In this document: positions 31,822 to 39,480 of the stretch, one piece after another
How the letters are laid out: every line of letters begins with the position of its first letter
Numbering within the stretch: position 1 is the stretch's first letter
Notes under the pieces: model-generated
Databases searched by the model: none
What the model saw: only the letters and a program-made list of their open reading frames with translations
What the model was told of the DNA's origin: nothing
Position numbers and translations under genes: made by a program
From: Chitinophagaceae bacterium UBA3961
GTDB taxonomy: Bacteria > Bacteroidota > Bacteroidia > Chitinophagales > Chitinophagaceae
Direction: 5' to 3'
DNA length: 39,480 nucleotides
Assembly (NCBI GenBank): GCA_002385265.1
Contig: DGDD01000263.1
Span: forward strand, 1-39,480

Positions 31822-33024
31822 TTAAGATCCGAGCACTTCTCTGATTACCGCAACTAATTTTGATCCTTTTTCTTCAATAAGCTGCTCTGTCCAAGTTAAA
31901 CTAATCGCTGTTGATATACAACGCCCCATTATGGCATCACTCGCTTTGAATTCCTTATTCGCTTGTGCTATTACTGCAGCCTTATGCTCCGGACTCAAGG
32001 CGTTGAGGGTAATTCCTTGTTTCAGATGATCCCATTTGCGGATATAATGCCAGTTATTATCATACCAATAAAAGTTTCCGGCTAAAATACCTTGTTCTTT
32101 CAATTTTGCTACCACAGCTCTTGTCTGTTCTTCGGTGGGCAAAAACCAACTCAAAAAAGTATGACTGTCTCCTTGAGGATCGGGTATTCTTCTGAAACTT
32201 ACTTCAGGTACTTGTGATAAGATATTCTTTAACTGTGTATGATGTTTTTTTTGTGTTGCCAAAAATTGAGGCAGTTTTCGTATTTGCGCTAAACCAACGG
32301 CAGCGTGTAATTCTGAAATTCGGAAATTGTATCCAACAAAAGGATGAAGGTCTGCTCCTCTGTCTACTCCTTTATGATCATGACCGTGGTCACTGTATCC
32401 ATCACTCTTGATATAAACATCCTCTCTATTAGTCATTACAACACCACCTTCTCCGCAGGTCATAGTCTTCACAAAGTCGAAGGAAAAGGTTCCCGCATCT
32501 CCAATGGATCCCAATTGCTGGCCTTTATAGGTTCCGCCAATACTTTGACACGCGTCCTCCAACAAAACCAAATTGAATTCTTTACAGATTTCTTTTAAAG
32601 CATCAAGATCTGCCATGCTACCGCACATATGTACGGGCATAATGCATTTCGTTTTGGGTGTAATCGCTTTTCGTACTGCTTCAGGGTTAAGCGTTAAGGT
32701 ATCGTCTACATCAACTAAAACAGGAGTAGCACCTACACTGATAACAGCTTCAAAACTTGCCACGAAAGTGAAAGAGGGAGTAATTACTTCGTCACCGTAG
32801 CCAACACCTAAAGCGCTGAGAGCAGTTGTAAGGGCAGCGGTGCCACTGCTTACCAATTGAGCATACTTGGTTCCAAAAGTCTTGCAGATCTCTTTTTCCA
32901 AGTCTACGGCTTTCCAAATACCTTTTCTCGGACCGTCGAACCCATATCGCATCAATATACCGTTATCCAATACATCTTGCAGTTCTTTGCGTTCTTCGGC
33001 GCCCCATGTTTCAAATCCTGGCAT
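31822..33024 (-). CDS. DegT/DnrJ/EryC1/StrS-family PLP aminotransferase
   Basis: Cytoplasmic PLP enzyme of 400 aa, a family that transaminates keto-sugars for surface polysaccharides or antibiotics. Recognisable parts are the SSGTAALTTALSALGVGYGDEV cofactor loop region (about 59-80), TPSFTFVAS, LLEDACQSIGGTYKGQQLG with the PLP-binding D157, and FSFDFVKTMTCGEGGVV with the internal aldimine lysine K186. The C-terminal HTFLSWFLP and YNFRISELHAAVGLAQ are typical. No other sugar-nucleotide genes lie nearby, so the substrate is open. It is last in a four-gene minus-strand run. Confidence 0.93.
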   Translation of the reverse strand: MPGFETWGAEERKELQDVLDNGILMRYGFDGPRKGIWKAVDLEKEICKTFGTKYAQLVSSGTAALTTALSALGVGYGDEVITPSFTFVASFEAVISVGATPVLVDVDDTLTLNPEAVRKAITPKTKCIMPVHMCGSMADLDALKEICKEFNLVLLEDACQSIGGTYKGQQLGSIGDAGTFSFDFVKTMTCGEGGVVMTNREDVYIKSDGYSDHGHDHKGVDRGADLHPFVGYNFRISELHAAVGLAQIRKLPQFLATQKKHHTQLKNILSQVPEVSFRRIPDPQGDSHTFLSWFLPTEEQTRAVVAKLKEQGILAGNFYWYDNNWHYIRKWDHLKQGITLNALSPEHKAAVIAQANKEFKASDAIMGRCISTAISLTWTEQLIEEKGSKLVAVIREVLGS

Positions 33025-33053
33025 AAATTCGATTTATCTCATTATTAATAATG

Positions 33054-33061
33054 CAAAAATA
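33054..33061 (-). promoter_or_regulatory. Possible internal promoter box before the DegT gene
   Basis: TATTTTTG on the minus strand is an exact TAnnTTTG match 29 nt before the DegT ATG, in the 45-bp gap after the GHL10 gene. No -33 element is evident. Confidence 0.3.
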
Positions 33062-33069
33062 TAAAAAGC

Positions 33070-34557
33070 TTACTGGATCTCCTGCGGATCGCTTTCATTG
33101 TTACTTTGATCGATGGCCGTAACCCGATATTTTTCCGCACCTTGCTTAAAATAGGGGATCGAGAATTTTCCTTCTCCATTCAATGCGGGAATGATTTTTA
33201 CTGCTGTAGCACGCTCGGTACCTCCGGCTTCTCCCTGCTGAATTTTGTAAAGTACAAACTTTCGAACAGGCTGAGATGATGTTGCAGAAAGCACTACCAC
33301 ATCAGCATAAGATGAGGTGGTGCTAATTTTAACTAAAGGCTTCTGAGGCTTATTTGAGTCGAACCATGTCATAGACGGAACAACCGCAGGTTCTGCAAAA
33401 TAAGTGAGTCTCAAACTATCACTCCAACCGTTTGGATTGTTGTCAAATGATTTGCTACTGAAGAAAATCATTCCTTGAATATTCTCAGTGTTGCGAAGCG
33501 CTTGAATTTGCCTTGGCAGCATCGATTTGTCTTTCCAAGCAGCATTTGAATTCGCTCGATAGGGGGCCAATCCAATATAACAATGTTTACCATAACTGTG
33601 CTTGCTCCACCAATCGAGCAATACCTCATAGGCGGCACGAGGATGATTGAACTCCCAATACAATTGTGGAGCAACATAATCTATCCAATCTTTCTTAAGC
33701 CACAACAAAATATCGGCATACAAATCGTCGTAATTAGTTTGTCCGGCTTGTGTAGCACTTCCTTCCGGATCTTTGTCTTTATTTCTCCAAACACCAAAAG
33801 GAGAAATACCAAATCGAACATTTTTGTTGATCTTTTTTATGGCGGTATTCAACTTTACAATGATAGAGTCTACATTGGATCTTCTCCAGTCGTCTTTTGA
33901 CAATCCATTTCCGTATTGAGAAAAGGATTTTTCATCGGGAAATTCTTTACCAGCGATGCGATAGGGATAGAAATAATCATCAAAATGAATCGCATCTACA
34001 TCGTACCGGTTTACTACATCTTCAATTACTTTCACCACGAACTCTTGAGCATCTTTGTTTCCGGGGTCAAAATATTTTTTATCGCCGTAGTTTAAGAACC
34101 ATTCCGGATGAATTTTAGTGATGTGATTATCTGCAATGGAAGATTTATTTAAATCAAAAACAGCTCTGTAAGGATTACACCACGCATGAAACTCCATTCC
34201 ACGCTTGTGTGCTTCTTCAATCATAAATTGCAGTGGATCATAATACGGAACGGGCGGCTTTCCTTGTTTGCCCGTTAGCCATTGACTCCACGGTTCATAA
34301 GGAGAGGGGTAGAAGGCATCTGTAGCGGGTCGAATTTGCATGATAATGGCGTTAATGCCATTCCGCTGATGCATATCGAGTATCTTGATAAACTCTTCTA
34401 TTTGACTATCGCTATTGTAATTACCGCGAGTGGGCCAGTCAATATGATCAACCGTGGCGATCCAAACAGCACGAAATTCTTTTTTTACTTGTGCAAGGCA
34501 AGCCAAAATAGGCAATAACGCAATTATGAGTGTAAGCAGTTTCTTCATTTGAATCAT
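33070..34557 (-). CDS. Exported GHL10 (DUF187/YddW-like) glycosyl hydrolase-like protein
   Basis: Secreted or lipid-anchored protein of 495 aa. The start MIQMKKLLTLIIALLPILACLAQ is a signal peptide; its ILAC could be a poor lipobox. The GHL10 TIM-barrel domain (about 25-340) begins KEFRAVWIATVDHIDWPTRG and has NAIIMQIRPATDAFYPSPYEPW, FHAWCNPYRA, VDAIHFDDYFYPY and YVAPQLYWEF. The HFDDYF acidic residues are probable catalytic residues. The C-terminal 110 residues look like a beta-sandwich module. E. coli DigH of this family cleaves denuded peptidoglycan glycans, so a cell-wall role is a fair guess. It follows the MarR gene by 13 bp. Confidence 0.92.
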   Translation of the reverse strand: MIQMKKLLTLIIALLPILACLAQVKKEFRAVWIATVDHIDWPTRGNYNSDSQIEEFIKILDMHQRNGINAIIMQIRPATDAFYPSPYEPWSQWLTGKQGKPPVPYYDPLQFMIEEAHKRGMEFHAWCNPYRAVFDLNKSSIADNHITKIHPEWFLNYGDKKYFDPGNKDAQEFVVKVIEDVVNRYDVDAIHFDDYFYPYRIAGKEFPDEKSFSQYGNGLSKDDWRRSNVDSIIVKLNTAIKKINKNVRFGISPFGVWRNKDKDPEGSATQAGQTNYDDLYADILLWLKKDWIDYVAPQLYWEFNHPRAAYEVLLDWWSKHSYGKHCYIGLAPYRANSNAAWKDKSMLPRQIQALRNTENIQGMIFFSSKSFDNNPNGWSDSLRLTYFAEPAVVPSMTWFDSNKPQKPLVKISTTSSYADVVVLSATSSQPVRKFVLYKIQQGEAGGTERATAVKIIPALNGEGKFSIPYFKQGAEKYRVTAIDQSNNESDPQEIQ

Positions 34558-34570
34558 TGGATTTCTTCTA

Positions 34571-35023
34571 TTATGTTGTTTCCCGAATTTTATCGAGCAG
34601 TTGATTAAGTTGATCTATTTCAGCTTCATTCAAACCTTTCAAAGCCGATTCTATTTCATCATTATATTGATCGAGATGCGACAAAAGCTCCAACCCTTTT
34701 TGAGTGATGGTTACATCTACCAGTCGTTTATCATGTGCACAAACTACTTTTTGTACCAGCTCTTTTTTGATGAGTCGGTCCACAATTCTGCTGGTGTCGC
34801 TCATTTTATCCAGCATTCTTTGACGAATCTGTAAGGTACTTAACGGAGCATTTGCACCTCTAAGTATTCGGAGAATATTAAACTGTTGAGGGGTGATGTC
34901 GGCGCGTTCAAAAAAACCTTTATTCCGCTCCATCACCCAGTTGCTAGTGAATACAATATTTATCAATGCTTTGTGATAACCATTTCGAAACTTGTTTGAA
35001 TTAATGTCTTTTTCAATACTCAT
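34571..35023 (-). CDS. MarR-family transcription regulator
   Basis: Winged-helix regulator of 150 aa. The DNA-binding part (about 45-110) has TPQQFNILRILRGANAPLSTLQIRQRMLDKMSDTSRIVDRLIKKELV, followed by the wing HDKRLVDVTITQKG and a C-terminal dimerisation helix (LNEAEIDQLNQLLDKIRE). MarR proteins usually repress their own operon and respond to small ligands. It lies between the radical SAM gene (29 bp upstream) and the GHL10 gene, so it may control this run. No matching operator was proven, though palindromes exist upstream of the radical SAM gene. Confidence 0.94.
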   Translation of the reverse strand: MSIEKDINSNKFRNGYHKALINIVFTSNWVMERNKGFFERADITPQQFNILRILRGANAPLSTLQIRQRMLDKMSDTSRIVDRLIKKELVQKVVCAHDKRLVDVTITQKGLELLSHLDQYNDEIESALKGLNEAEIDQLNQLLDKIRETT

Positions 35024-35052
35024 ATGAAAGGGTTTAAGTTTTGATTATAGGC

Positions 35053-36087
35053 TTACGCATCTTCCCACACTTTGGTTCCTTCGCTACAGTTGGCACATAT
35101 ATCAATGTTTTTTCTTCCGTGTAATACGTTATTTCTAAATTCTTTATACTCTTTCTGTTGCCACAATTCTTTAAAGCTCTGCTTTTTCAAGTCTCCCATT
35201 TTATGATCTGCGTCTTTGTCGAAGCAACAAGGGACCACTAAACCATCCCAAGTAATTACAGGAGCATGCCACAGTCGCCAACATTGATTTTCCAAATTAC
35301 TCTTGACAATCATCTTGCCATCTTTTCCAATTTTGTACCGGCTGTATTTTTTATTATTTGGAATCAAGTTATTGGGATCTGTTTCATAGTCGTAAACTTG
35401 TGCAGTCTTGAATCGAACTTGGTCTACACCTACTTCAACACCTAGCCTCTTTACGTCTTCAATTTGGTGTTCGTTTGGCTTCACTACCAAAAATTGGAAA
35501 ATAATGAAGGGAGTGTTGCTCTTCAACTCCTTCTTCCATTTTACGATTCTCTTAGCACCTTCAATTACCTTTTCGAGCTGACCTCCCACCCTGTATTGTT
35601 GATATACGTCTTGAGTAGTTCCGTCTATTGAAATGATCAATCGATCCAGCCCGCTTTCCACCGTTTGGCGGGCATTGGCCTCCGTTAAATAATGGCCGTT
35701 TGTACTGGTAGCTGTATACAAGTTTTTATCAGCTGCATAGCGCACCATTTGCAAGAAGGCCGGATTCAGATACGGTTCCCCTTGAAAATAGAAGATCATG
35801 TAGAAGATGTCTTTCGACAACTGGTCAACAGTTGTGCGGAAAAAATCTTCTTGAAGCATTCCGGTAGGTCTCGTAAAAGACCGCAATCCACTTGGGCATT
35901 CCGGGCATCTCAAATTGCAGGAAGTTGTTGGTTCAATGGCCACTGAAACCGGTAGGCCCCATTGGATGGGTTTTTTTGACCATTTACTGATGTAGAAACT
36001 CGACCATACTTTCGCGATATTCCAAATTCTTCGAAGGCTCATTTTTCGAAGGATAGTAAGAGTATCGTTTACATTCAGCTGCGGCAT
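35053..36087 (-). CDS. Radical SAM/SPASM domain protein
   Basis: Iron-sulfur enzyme of 344 aa. From the ATG at 36087, the radical SAM cluster motif CNLRCPEC has its cysteines at 57, 61 and 64. The SAM-binding sheet includes FYFQGEPYLNP and LIISIDGTTQDVYQQYRVGG. The C-terminal SPASM part (about 265-344) has CWRLWHAPVITWDGLVVPCCFD and a closing CANCSEG, expected to hold extra clusters. Such proteins modify peptides or act on small substrates; no precursor peptide gene was seen next to it. A three-codon extension to a TTG at 36096 falls within a TAnnTTTG box and is rejected. Confidence 0.93.
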   Translation of the reverse strand: MPQLNVNDTLTILRKMSLRRIWNIAKVWSSFYISKWSKKPIQWGLPVSVAIEPTTSCNLRCPECPSGLRSFTRPTGMLQEDFFRTTVDQLSKDIFYMIFYFQGEPYLNPAFLQMVRYAADKNLYTATSTNGHYLTEANARQTVESGLDRLIISIDGTTQDVYQQYRVGGQLEKVIEGAKRIVKWKKELKSNTPFIIFQFLVVKPNEHQIEDVKRLGVEVGVDQVRFKTAQVYDYETDPNNLIPNNKKYSRYKIGKDGKMIVKSNLENQCWRLWHAPVITWDGLVVPCCFDKDADHKMGDLKKQSFKELWQQKEYKEFRNNVLHGRKNIDICANCSEGTKVWEDA

Positions 36088-36093
36088 CAACTG

Positions 36094-36101
36094 CAAAATT
36101 A
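36094..36101 (-). promoter_or_regulatory. Probable promoter box of the radical SAM-DegT operon
   Basis: TAATTTTG on the minus strand is an exact TAnnTTTG match ending 6 nt before the ATG at 36087, so the mRNA may be nearly leaderless. No good -33 element is seen. Confidence 0.45.
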
Positions 36102-36187
36102 GGATATAGCATTGAAAACTATTGATTTAGAACGATGTTTTCCAAATCTATGGCATAGAATCTTGGTTTTGAGGGATCTGCCTTTCG

Positions 36188-36201
36188 TTGATTCGAATCA
36201 A
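36188..36201. promoter_or_regulatory. Perfect 14-bp palindrome in the divergent spacer
   Basis: TTGATTCGAATCAA is fully self-complementary. It sits about midway between the radical SAM and M1 peptidase starts and is a candidate operator, for example for the MarR protein. Confidence 0.4.
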
Positions 36202-36219
36202 GCCCTTAAAATTGGCTCA

Positions 36220-36232
36220 AATACAATGTATT
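36220..36232. promoter_or_regulatory. Second palindrome in the divergent spacer
   Basis: AATACA-A-TGTATT has perfect 6-bp arms around one base, 18 bp from the first palindrome. The rest of 36088-36298 shows nothing else of note. Confidence 0.35.
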
Positions 36233-36298
36233 GCAGGGTTTAATCGTTTATATCCATGGTAAAAACCAACTGTATTTACTATTTTTTCGTTCATTAGA

Positions 36299-38290
36299 AT
36301 GTACCAACAGTCATCCATGAAACAACTATATCTACTGCTATTTCTTTGTGTGTCTACTGCAGCTCTAGCTCAGGAGAAAATAGACACAGAAGCATTCATT
36401 AAAGAACAAGAGCAAATTCGAACCGCAGAGCAAGCGAGAGCCAGACGATTATCACCTGATAATACCAATGGAATCAACGGCACCTTTTCTGTAGCTACAG
36501 ACAATTTTGATATTCACCATAGTACCATGGAATGGTATGTAAACCCTGCTATTCGATATATTTCGGGAAAAATAACTTTCGATTATACTATCGTCAGCGC
36601 AACCAATACGATCACATTCGATTTAATAAAATCCCTGATTGTTGACAGTGTGCTCTACCATGGATCAAAAATCAGTTTTGTTCAAACCGATGCAAATGGA
36701 GTAGATATTAGTTTTCCTACTACACTTGCAAAAGGTCTAAAAGATTCTGTTAGTATTTTCTATCAAGGAGTTCCCGATAATACCGGAATGGGCTCTTACT
36801 ACAATGGAGTTCACAATGGAACGATTCCTGTTAGTTGGACCCTTTCAGAACCTTATGGCTCTCGAGACTGGTGGCCTTGTAAAAACAACTTGCTGGATAA
36901 AACAGATTCTATTGATATCTATTTGAGTTGCCCCCAAGAGTTTCAAGGTTCCTCTAACGGCATGATCATCTCAAATACCGTAAATGGAAGTACGCGCACA
37001 ACGCACTTCAAGCATCGCCACCCCATTGCTACTTACTTAGTAGCGATTGCTATATCAGATTATGAGATCACAAACGACTCCGTTATTGTAAACAATAAAA
37101 GTTATCTCATTCAAAATTTTACCTATAAAGGAATTGCTGCCAATTTCTTGTCGTTTGCTTCTTACTATAGAAACGGTTACAGAATTTTCACCAATTTATT
37201 TGGTCCGTATCCATTTGCAGATGAAAAATATGGCCATACCCAGTGGGGTTGGAACGGAGGAATGGAACATCAAACCAATAGCTTTATAAACCTTCCAACA
37301 CCCAACCTTGCGGCCCACGAATTGGCGCATCATTGGTTTGGTGACTATATTACATGTGGCAGTTGGCAAGACACCTGGCTCAACGAAGGTTTTGCAACCT
37401 ATGCTACGCTACTTTTTCTCGAATATGGCTACCCAAACTCCTACGGATCAACGCTAAACTCAACATTCAGAAGCGCCACTACTGATTCTTCGGGTGCAGT
37501 GTTTTGTTCCGATACGTCTAACGTAGCAAGAATTTTCAGTGGAAGAATTACCTACAATAAAGGTGCTTACGTATTACACATGCTGCGCTATGTTATGGGT
37601 GATTCTGCGTTTTATAAAGGCATCAGATATTATTTAGCAGATCCTGCCGTTAAAAATGGATTTGCAAAAACACCGGATCTGAAAAGAAACCTAGAGTTGG
37701 CATACGGAAAAGACCTTGGCTGGTTTTTCAATCAATGGGTATACGGAGAAGGGTATGCGAACTACAAAGGCGAATGGTATCAAAAACCAAACAATTGGAT
37801 TAAACTCAAACTTTCGCAAAGTACCACACATCAATCTGTGCAATTCTATAAGATGCCTGTAACGGTTACCTTGAAAAATAGTACTCAAGCAAAATCATAT
37901 GTGCTAGATCATGTTTCCAGTGGTCAAGAGTTCTGGTTGAACCCGGAGTTTGCAGTAGATACAATTATTATTGATCCGCAACAGAAGATCCTAGCTAAAA
38001 TCAAACAAACAATAAAGATTTCGGCTCCGGACTTACCTGCTAATGGGCTTAAAATTTTTCCGAATCCAACTAGCGGTCCTTTACAAGTAGCTATTACAAA
38101 CCCCGACGACGCCAAACTCTCAGTAAAAGTATTCAGTTCAACCGGTCAACTTGTTTATACCACAAGTTGGGAAACACCCGGTTATGATCAGGTGTTTACC
38201 ATTCCTATGCAACAGTTTGCTCATGGTACCTATTTTGTTGAGGTGAAAAACTCAAAGTCATTAAAAGTCACAAAAAAAATAGTTCACTAG
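36299..38290 (+). CDS. M1-family aminopeptidase with T9SS sorting domain
   Basis: Exported zinc aminopeptidase of up to 663 aa. The signal peptide is MKQLYLLLFLCVSTAALAQ, so the ATG at 36317 may be the real start rather than 36299. The M1 fold has an N-terminal beta domain (about 75-260), the exopeptidase loop GGMEH (320-324, in place of GAMEN), the zinc motif HELAHH (H340, E341, H344) and the third ligand E363 in LNEGFAT. The last 75 residues, from LKIFPNPTSGPLQ to the C-terminus, are a type A T9SS sorting domain. The enzyme is therefore surface-attached or secreted and probably feeds on peptides. Confidence 0.95.
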   Translation: MYQQSSMKQLYLLLFLCVSTAALAQEKIDTEAFIKEQEQIRTAEQARARRLSPDNTNGINGTFSVATDNFDIHHSTMEWYVNPAIRYISGKITFDYTIVSATNTITFDLIKSLIVDSVLYHGSKISFVQTDANGVDISFPTTLAKGLKDSVSIFYQGVPDNTGMGSYYNGVHNGTIPVSWTLSEPYGSRDWWPCKNNLLDKTDSIDIYLSCPQEFQGSSNGMIISNTVNGSTRTTHFKHRHPIATYLVAIAISDYEITNDSVIVNNKSYLIQNFTYKGIAANFLSFASYYRNGYRIFTNLFGPYPFADEKYGHTQWGWNGGMEHQTNSFINLPTPNLAAHELAHHWFGDYITCGSWQDTWLNEGFATYATLLFLEYGYPNSYGSTLNSTFRSATTDSSGAVFCSDTSNVARIFSGRITYNKGAYVLHMLRYVMGDSAFYKGIRYYLADPAVKNGFAKTPDLKRNLELAYGKDLGWFFNQWVYGEGYANYKGEWYQKPNNWIKLKLSQSTTHQSVQFYKMPVTVTLKNSTQAKSYVLDHVSSGQEFWLNPEFAVDTIIIDPQQKILAKIKQTIKISAPDLPANGLKIFPNPTSGPLQVAITNPDDAKLSVKVFSSTGQLVYTTSWETPGYDQVFTIPMQQFAHGTYFVEVKNSKSLKVTKKIVH

Positions 38291-38337
38291 CCTACACTCA
38301 ATACAAGGCCTTTAGTGATTCGATTTCAATCGGATGG

Positions 38338-38367
38338 TTCCTTAGTGCTACACCTGTAGTATATTTG
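38338..38367 (+). promoter_or_regulatory. Probable promoter of the GH25 gene, leaderless spacing
   Basis: TTC, a 19-bp spacer and TATATTTG (38360-38367), an exact TAnnTTTG, end 5 nt before the ATG at 38373. Confidence 0.5.
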
Positions 38368-38372
38368 CACCC

Positions 38373-39158
38373 ATGGCCAAAAGAAAGAAGAAAAAGACGG
38401 CTAGATCGGGACCTTGGAAAGTATTTCTATATACGTTGATTATTGGCAACGTATTTCTCCTTGGCTATTTCGGTTATGTATGGATGAAGGAACGGTATGC
38501 TGCCGGCATCCGTTACAAGGCATTCGGAATACCGATCCCGGGTTCTTATTCTATTCACGGAATAGATGTTTCAAAATATCAAGATTTCATTGATTGGGAA
38601 AGTGTACAAGAAATGGAAGTAGAGCAAATTAAAATTGGCTTTGCTTTCATGAAAGCAACCGAAGGTGTTGGCAATAAAGACGCCCTCTTTAAAAGAAACT
38701 GGAAAAAAGCAAAAGAAGCCGGAATAACAAGAGGAGCCTATCACTTCTTCATATCTTCAAAAAGTGGCCGAATGCAGGCCGAAAATTTCATTAAAACGGT
38801 AAAACTAGAATCCGGCGATCTACCTCCTGTTTTGGATATAGAACAAACGAATGGTACACCCCCGGCTAAAATCAGAGAAAGAGCTCTCGAATTTTTAAAG
38901 ATTGTAGAGAACTATTATGGAGTAACGCCTGTTATTTACACCAATGTTGATTTTTACAAACAGTATTTGAAAGAAGACTTCGACCGCTATCCTTTATGGG
39001 TTGCGCACTATTTAAGAAAAGAAGGGCCTAGAATTCAACGCGATTGGCACTTCTGGCAACACAGTGAAACAGGGTCTGTGAACGGTATTGGTTCGAAAGT
39101 GGATTTCAATGTTTTCAGTGGAGACTCAGCAGCTTTTCGTAAATTACTAGTACCGTAA
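38373..39158 (+). CDS. GH25 lysozyme-family protein, membrane anchored
   Basis: Probable muramidase of 261 aa. A very basic start (MAKRKKKKTARSG) precedes one membrane helix (about 16-37), so the enzyme should face the periplasm. The GH25 domain (about 60-255) has GIDVSKYQDFIDW with D65, FAFMKATEGVGNKD, GAYHFFISS, and PPVLDIEQTNG with the catalytic-type pair D155 and E157, then the late WHFWQHSETGSVNGIGSKVDFNVF. All key acidic residues are present. It stands 12 bp before a small membrane-protein gene, probably cotranscribed. Confidence 0.93.
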   Translation: MAKRKKKKTARSGPWKVFLYTLIIGNVFLLGYFGYVWMKERYAAGIRYKAFGIPIPGSYSIHGIDVSKYQDFIDWESVQEMEVEQIKIGFAFMKATEGVGNKDALFKRNWKKAKEAGITRGAYHFFISSKSGRMQAENFIKTVKLESGDLPPVLDIEQTNGTPPAKIRERALEFLKIVENYYGVTPVIYTNVDFYKQYLKEDFDRYPLWVAHYLRKEGPRIQRDWHFWQHSETGSVNGIGSKVDFNVFSGDSAAFRKLLVP

Positions 39159-39169
39159 ATCAAACTCTA

Positions 39170-39406
39170 ATGAGTGAATTTGAACCCGATGTTCGGAATT
39201 TTCTGGTAAGTATTGCCAAAATCGTTTCATTGACGCTGATGTGGCTTATGCTAACATTAGGATTGGGTTTGTACAATAACTGGCTAATACCCAAAGGAGA
39301 GCTACGCTGGCCTAACTATGTGTTCTACATCATTGTAATTGTAACATTTGTACTCCTGCTTCGCAAGTTGATAGAATTTTGGAAGCAAAGGTATCCGCAC
39401 GGATAA
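39170..39406 (+). CDS. Small hypothetical two-helix membrane protein
   Basis: Unrecognised protein of 78 aa. It has hydrophobic segments at about 13-36 and 49-65, a short Pro/Arg/Trp loop between them (IPKGELRWPNY) and a basic C-terminus (WKQRYPHG). Such small inner-membrane proteins are common in Bacteroidota. The ATG lies 11 bp after the GH25 stop, so it is likely its partner on the transcript. Its stop is 2 bp from the convergent partial gene. Confidence 0.75.
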   Translation: MSEFEPDVRNFLVSIAKIVSLTLMWLMLTLGLGLYNNWLIPKGELRWPNYVFYIIVIVTFVLLLRKLIEFWKQRYPHG

Positions 39407-39408
39407 AC

Positions 39409-39480
39409 CTAAGAGCTGTGGTCCACCATGATCTTCCAAGACCCCTTGATCTTCTTAATAATAAGAGTGAAATGACCGGA
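39409..39480 (-). CDS. C-terminal fragment of a DUF4440/SnoaL-like protein (runs off the window)
   Basis: The minus strand from the window edge reads GHFTLIIKKIKGSWKIMVDH then SS and a TAG at 39411-39409. This matches the end of NTF2-like DUF4440 proteins, where a final strand with GxFTL and a Trp followed by DHSS is usual. Only 23 codons are visible; the rest lies beyond base 39480. The call rests on this short motif. Confidence 0.6.
   Translation of the reverse strand, partial: SGHFTLIIKKIKGSWKIMVDHSS

Noticed and set aside
38373..39158. GH25 protein as a phage endolysin
   Set aside because: It carries an N-terminal membrane anchor and lies among chromosomal genes with no holin or phage neighbours.
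1..39480. CRISPR arrays, tRNA or rRNA genes, insertion sequences
   Set aside because: No spaced direct repeats, cloverleaf-like stretches, rRNA sequence or transposase motifs were seen on either strand.

Overview
The window looks like a chromosomal segment of a Bacteroidota bacterium, most probably of the Chitinophagaceae or a close relative. The signs are a low-to-moderate GC content, promoter boxes of the Bacteroidota TAnnTTTG type just upstream of many start codons, almost no Shine-Dalgarno sites, type IX secretion (T9SS) C-terminal sorting domains, DUF5606, DUF4920, MerC and GHL10 families, and LytS/LytTR two-component genes. It is mostly core and household chromosome. No rRNA, tRNA, CRISPR array, insertion sequence or integrase was seen.

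Layout. 1-3220 (+): a LytS-like histidine kinase, a secreted thioredoxin-fold protein and a LytTR response regulator, tightly coupled. 3373-4374 (-): recA. 4674-5144 (+): a secreted DUF4920 protein. 5436-9719 (-): a large M28 peptidase followed by uvrB. 9780-10235 (-): mgsA. 10389-11006 (+): a small T9SS cargo, then a possible 49-residue membrane peptide gene. 11393-11776 (-): a two-helix membrane protein, divergent from polA. 11880-17730 (+): polA, a YdeI/DUF1801 protein, a fatty-acid hydroxylase, a DsbA-like protein and a PfkB-family kinase, closely packed. 17731-18189 (-): a DUF1801 protein. 18264-20203 (-): an ECF sigma factor, a putative anti-sigma membrane protein and two CpxP/Spy-like envelope proteins. 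20352-20942 (+): a DUF5606 protein with a lysine/alanine/proline repeat tail. 21017-22744 (+): an M3 peptidase. 22908-23981 (-): SCO1-like and Fur-family genes, divergent from merC and an Nfu-type Fe-S scaffold (24098-25158, +).

25189-31617 (-) is the accessory-looking part. Two secreted proteins with a phage-type endosialidase chaperone (S74) C-terminus bracket a T9SS cargo. Upstream in the same orientation are a probable beta-barrel protein and an unknown two-helix membrane protein. 31822-36087 (-): radical SAM/SPASM, MarR, GHL10 glycosidase-like and DegT aminotransferase genes in one run. 36299-39406 (+): a T9SS-exported M1 aminopeptidase, a GH25 lysozyme-like protein and a small membrane protein. 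The last 72 bases hold the C-terminus of a DUF4440-like gene on the minus strand.

The most interesting points are the S74/T9SS/S74 surface-protein cluster with a shared and duplicated module of about 130 residues, the kinase-thioredoxin-regulator unit, a perfect palindrome between the SCO1 and merC genes beside a Fur gene, a set of genes whose promoter boxes sit only 4-6 nt from the ATG (probably leaderless mRNAs), and an orphan promoter/terminator pair that could make a small RNA of about 100 nt. Nothing here is clearly a new defence or mobile system. All functional calls come from reading motifs, without database searches.
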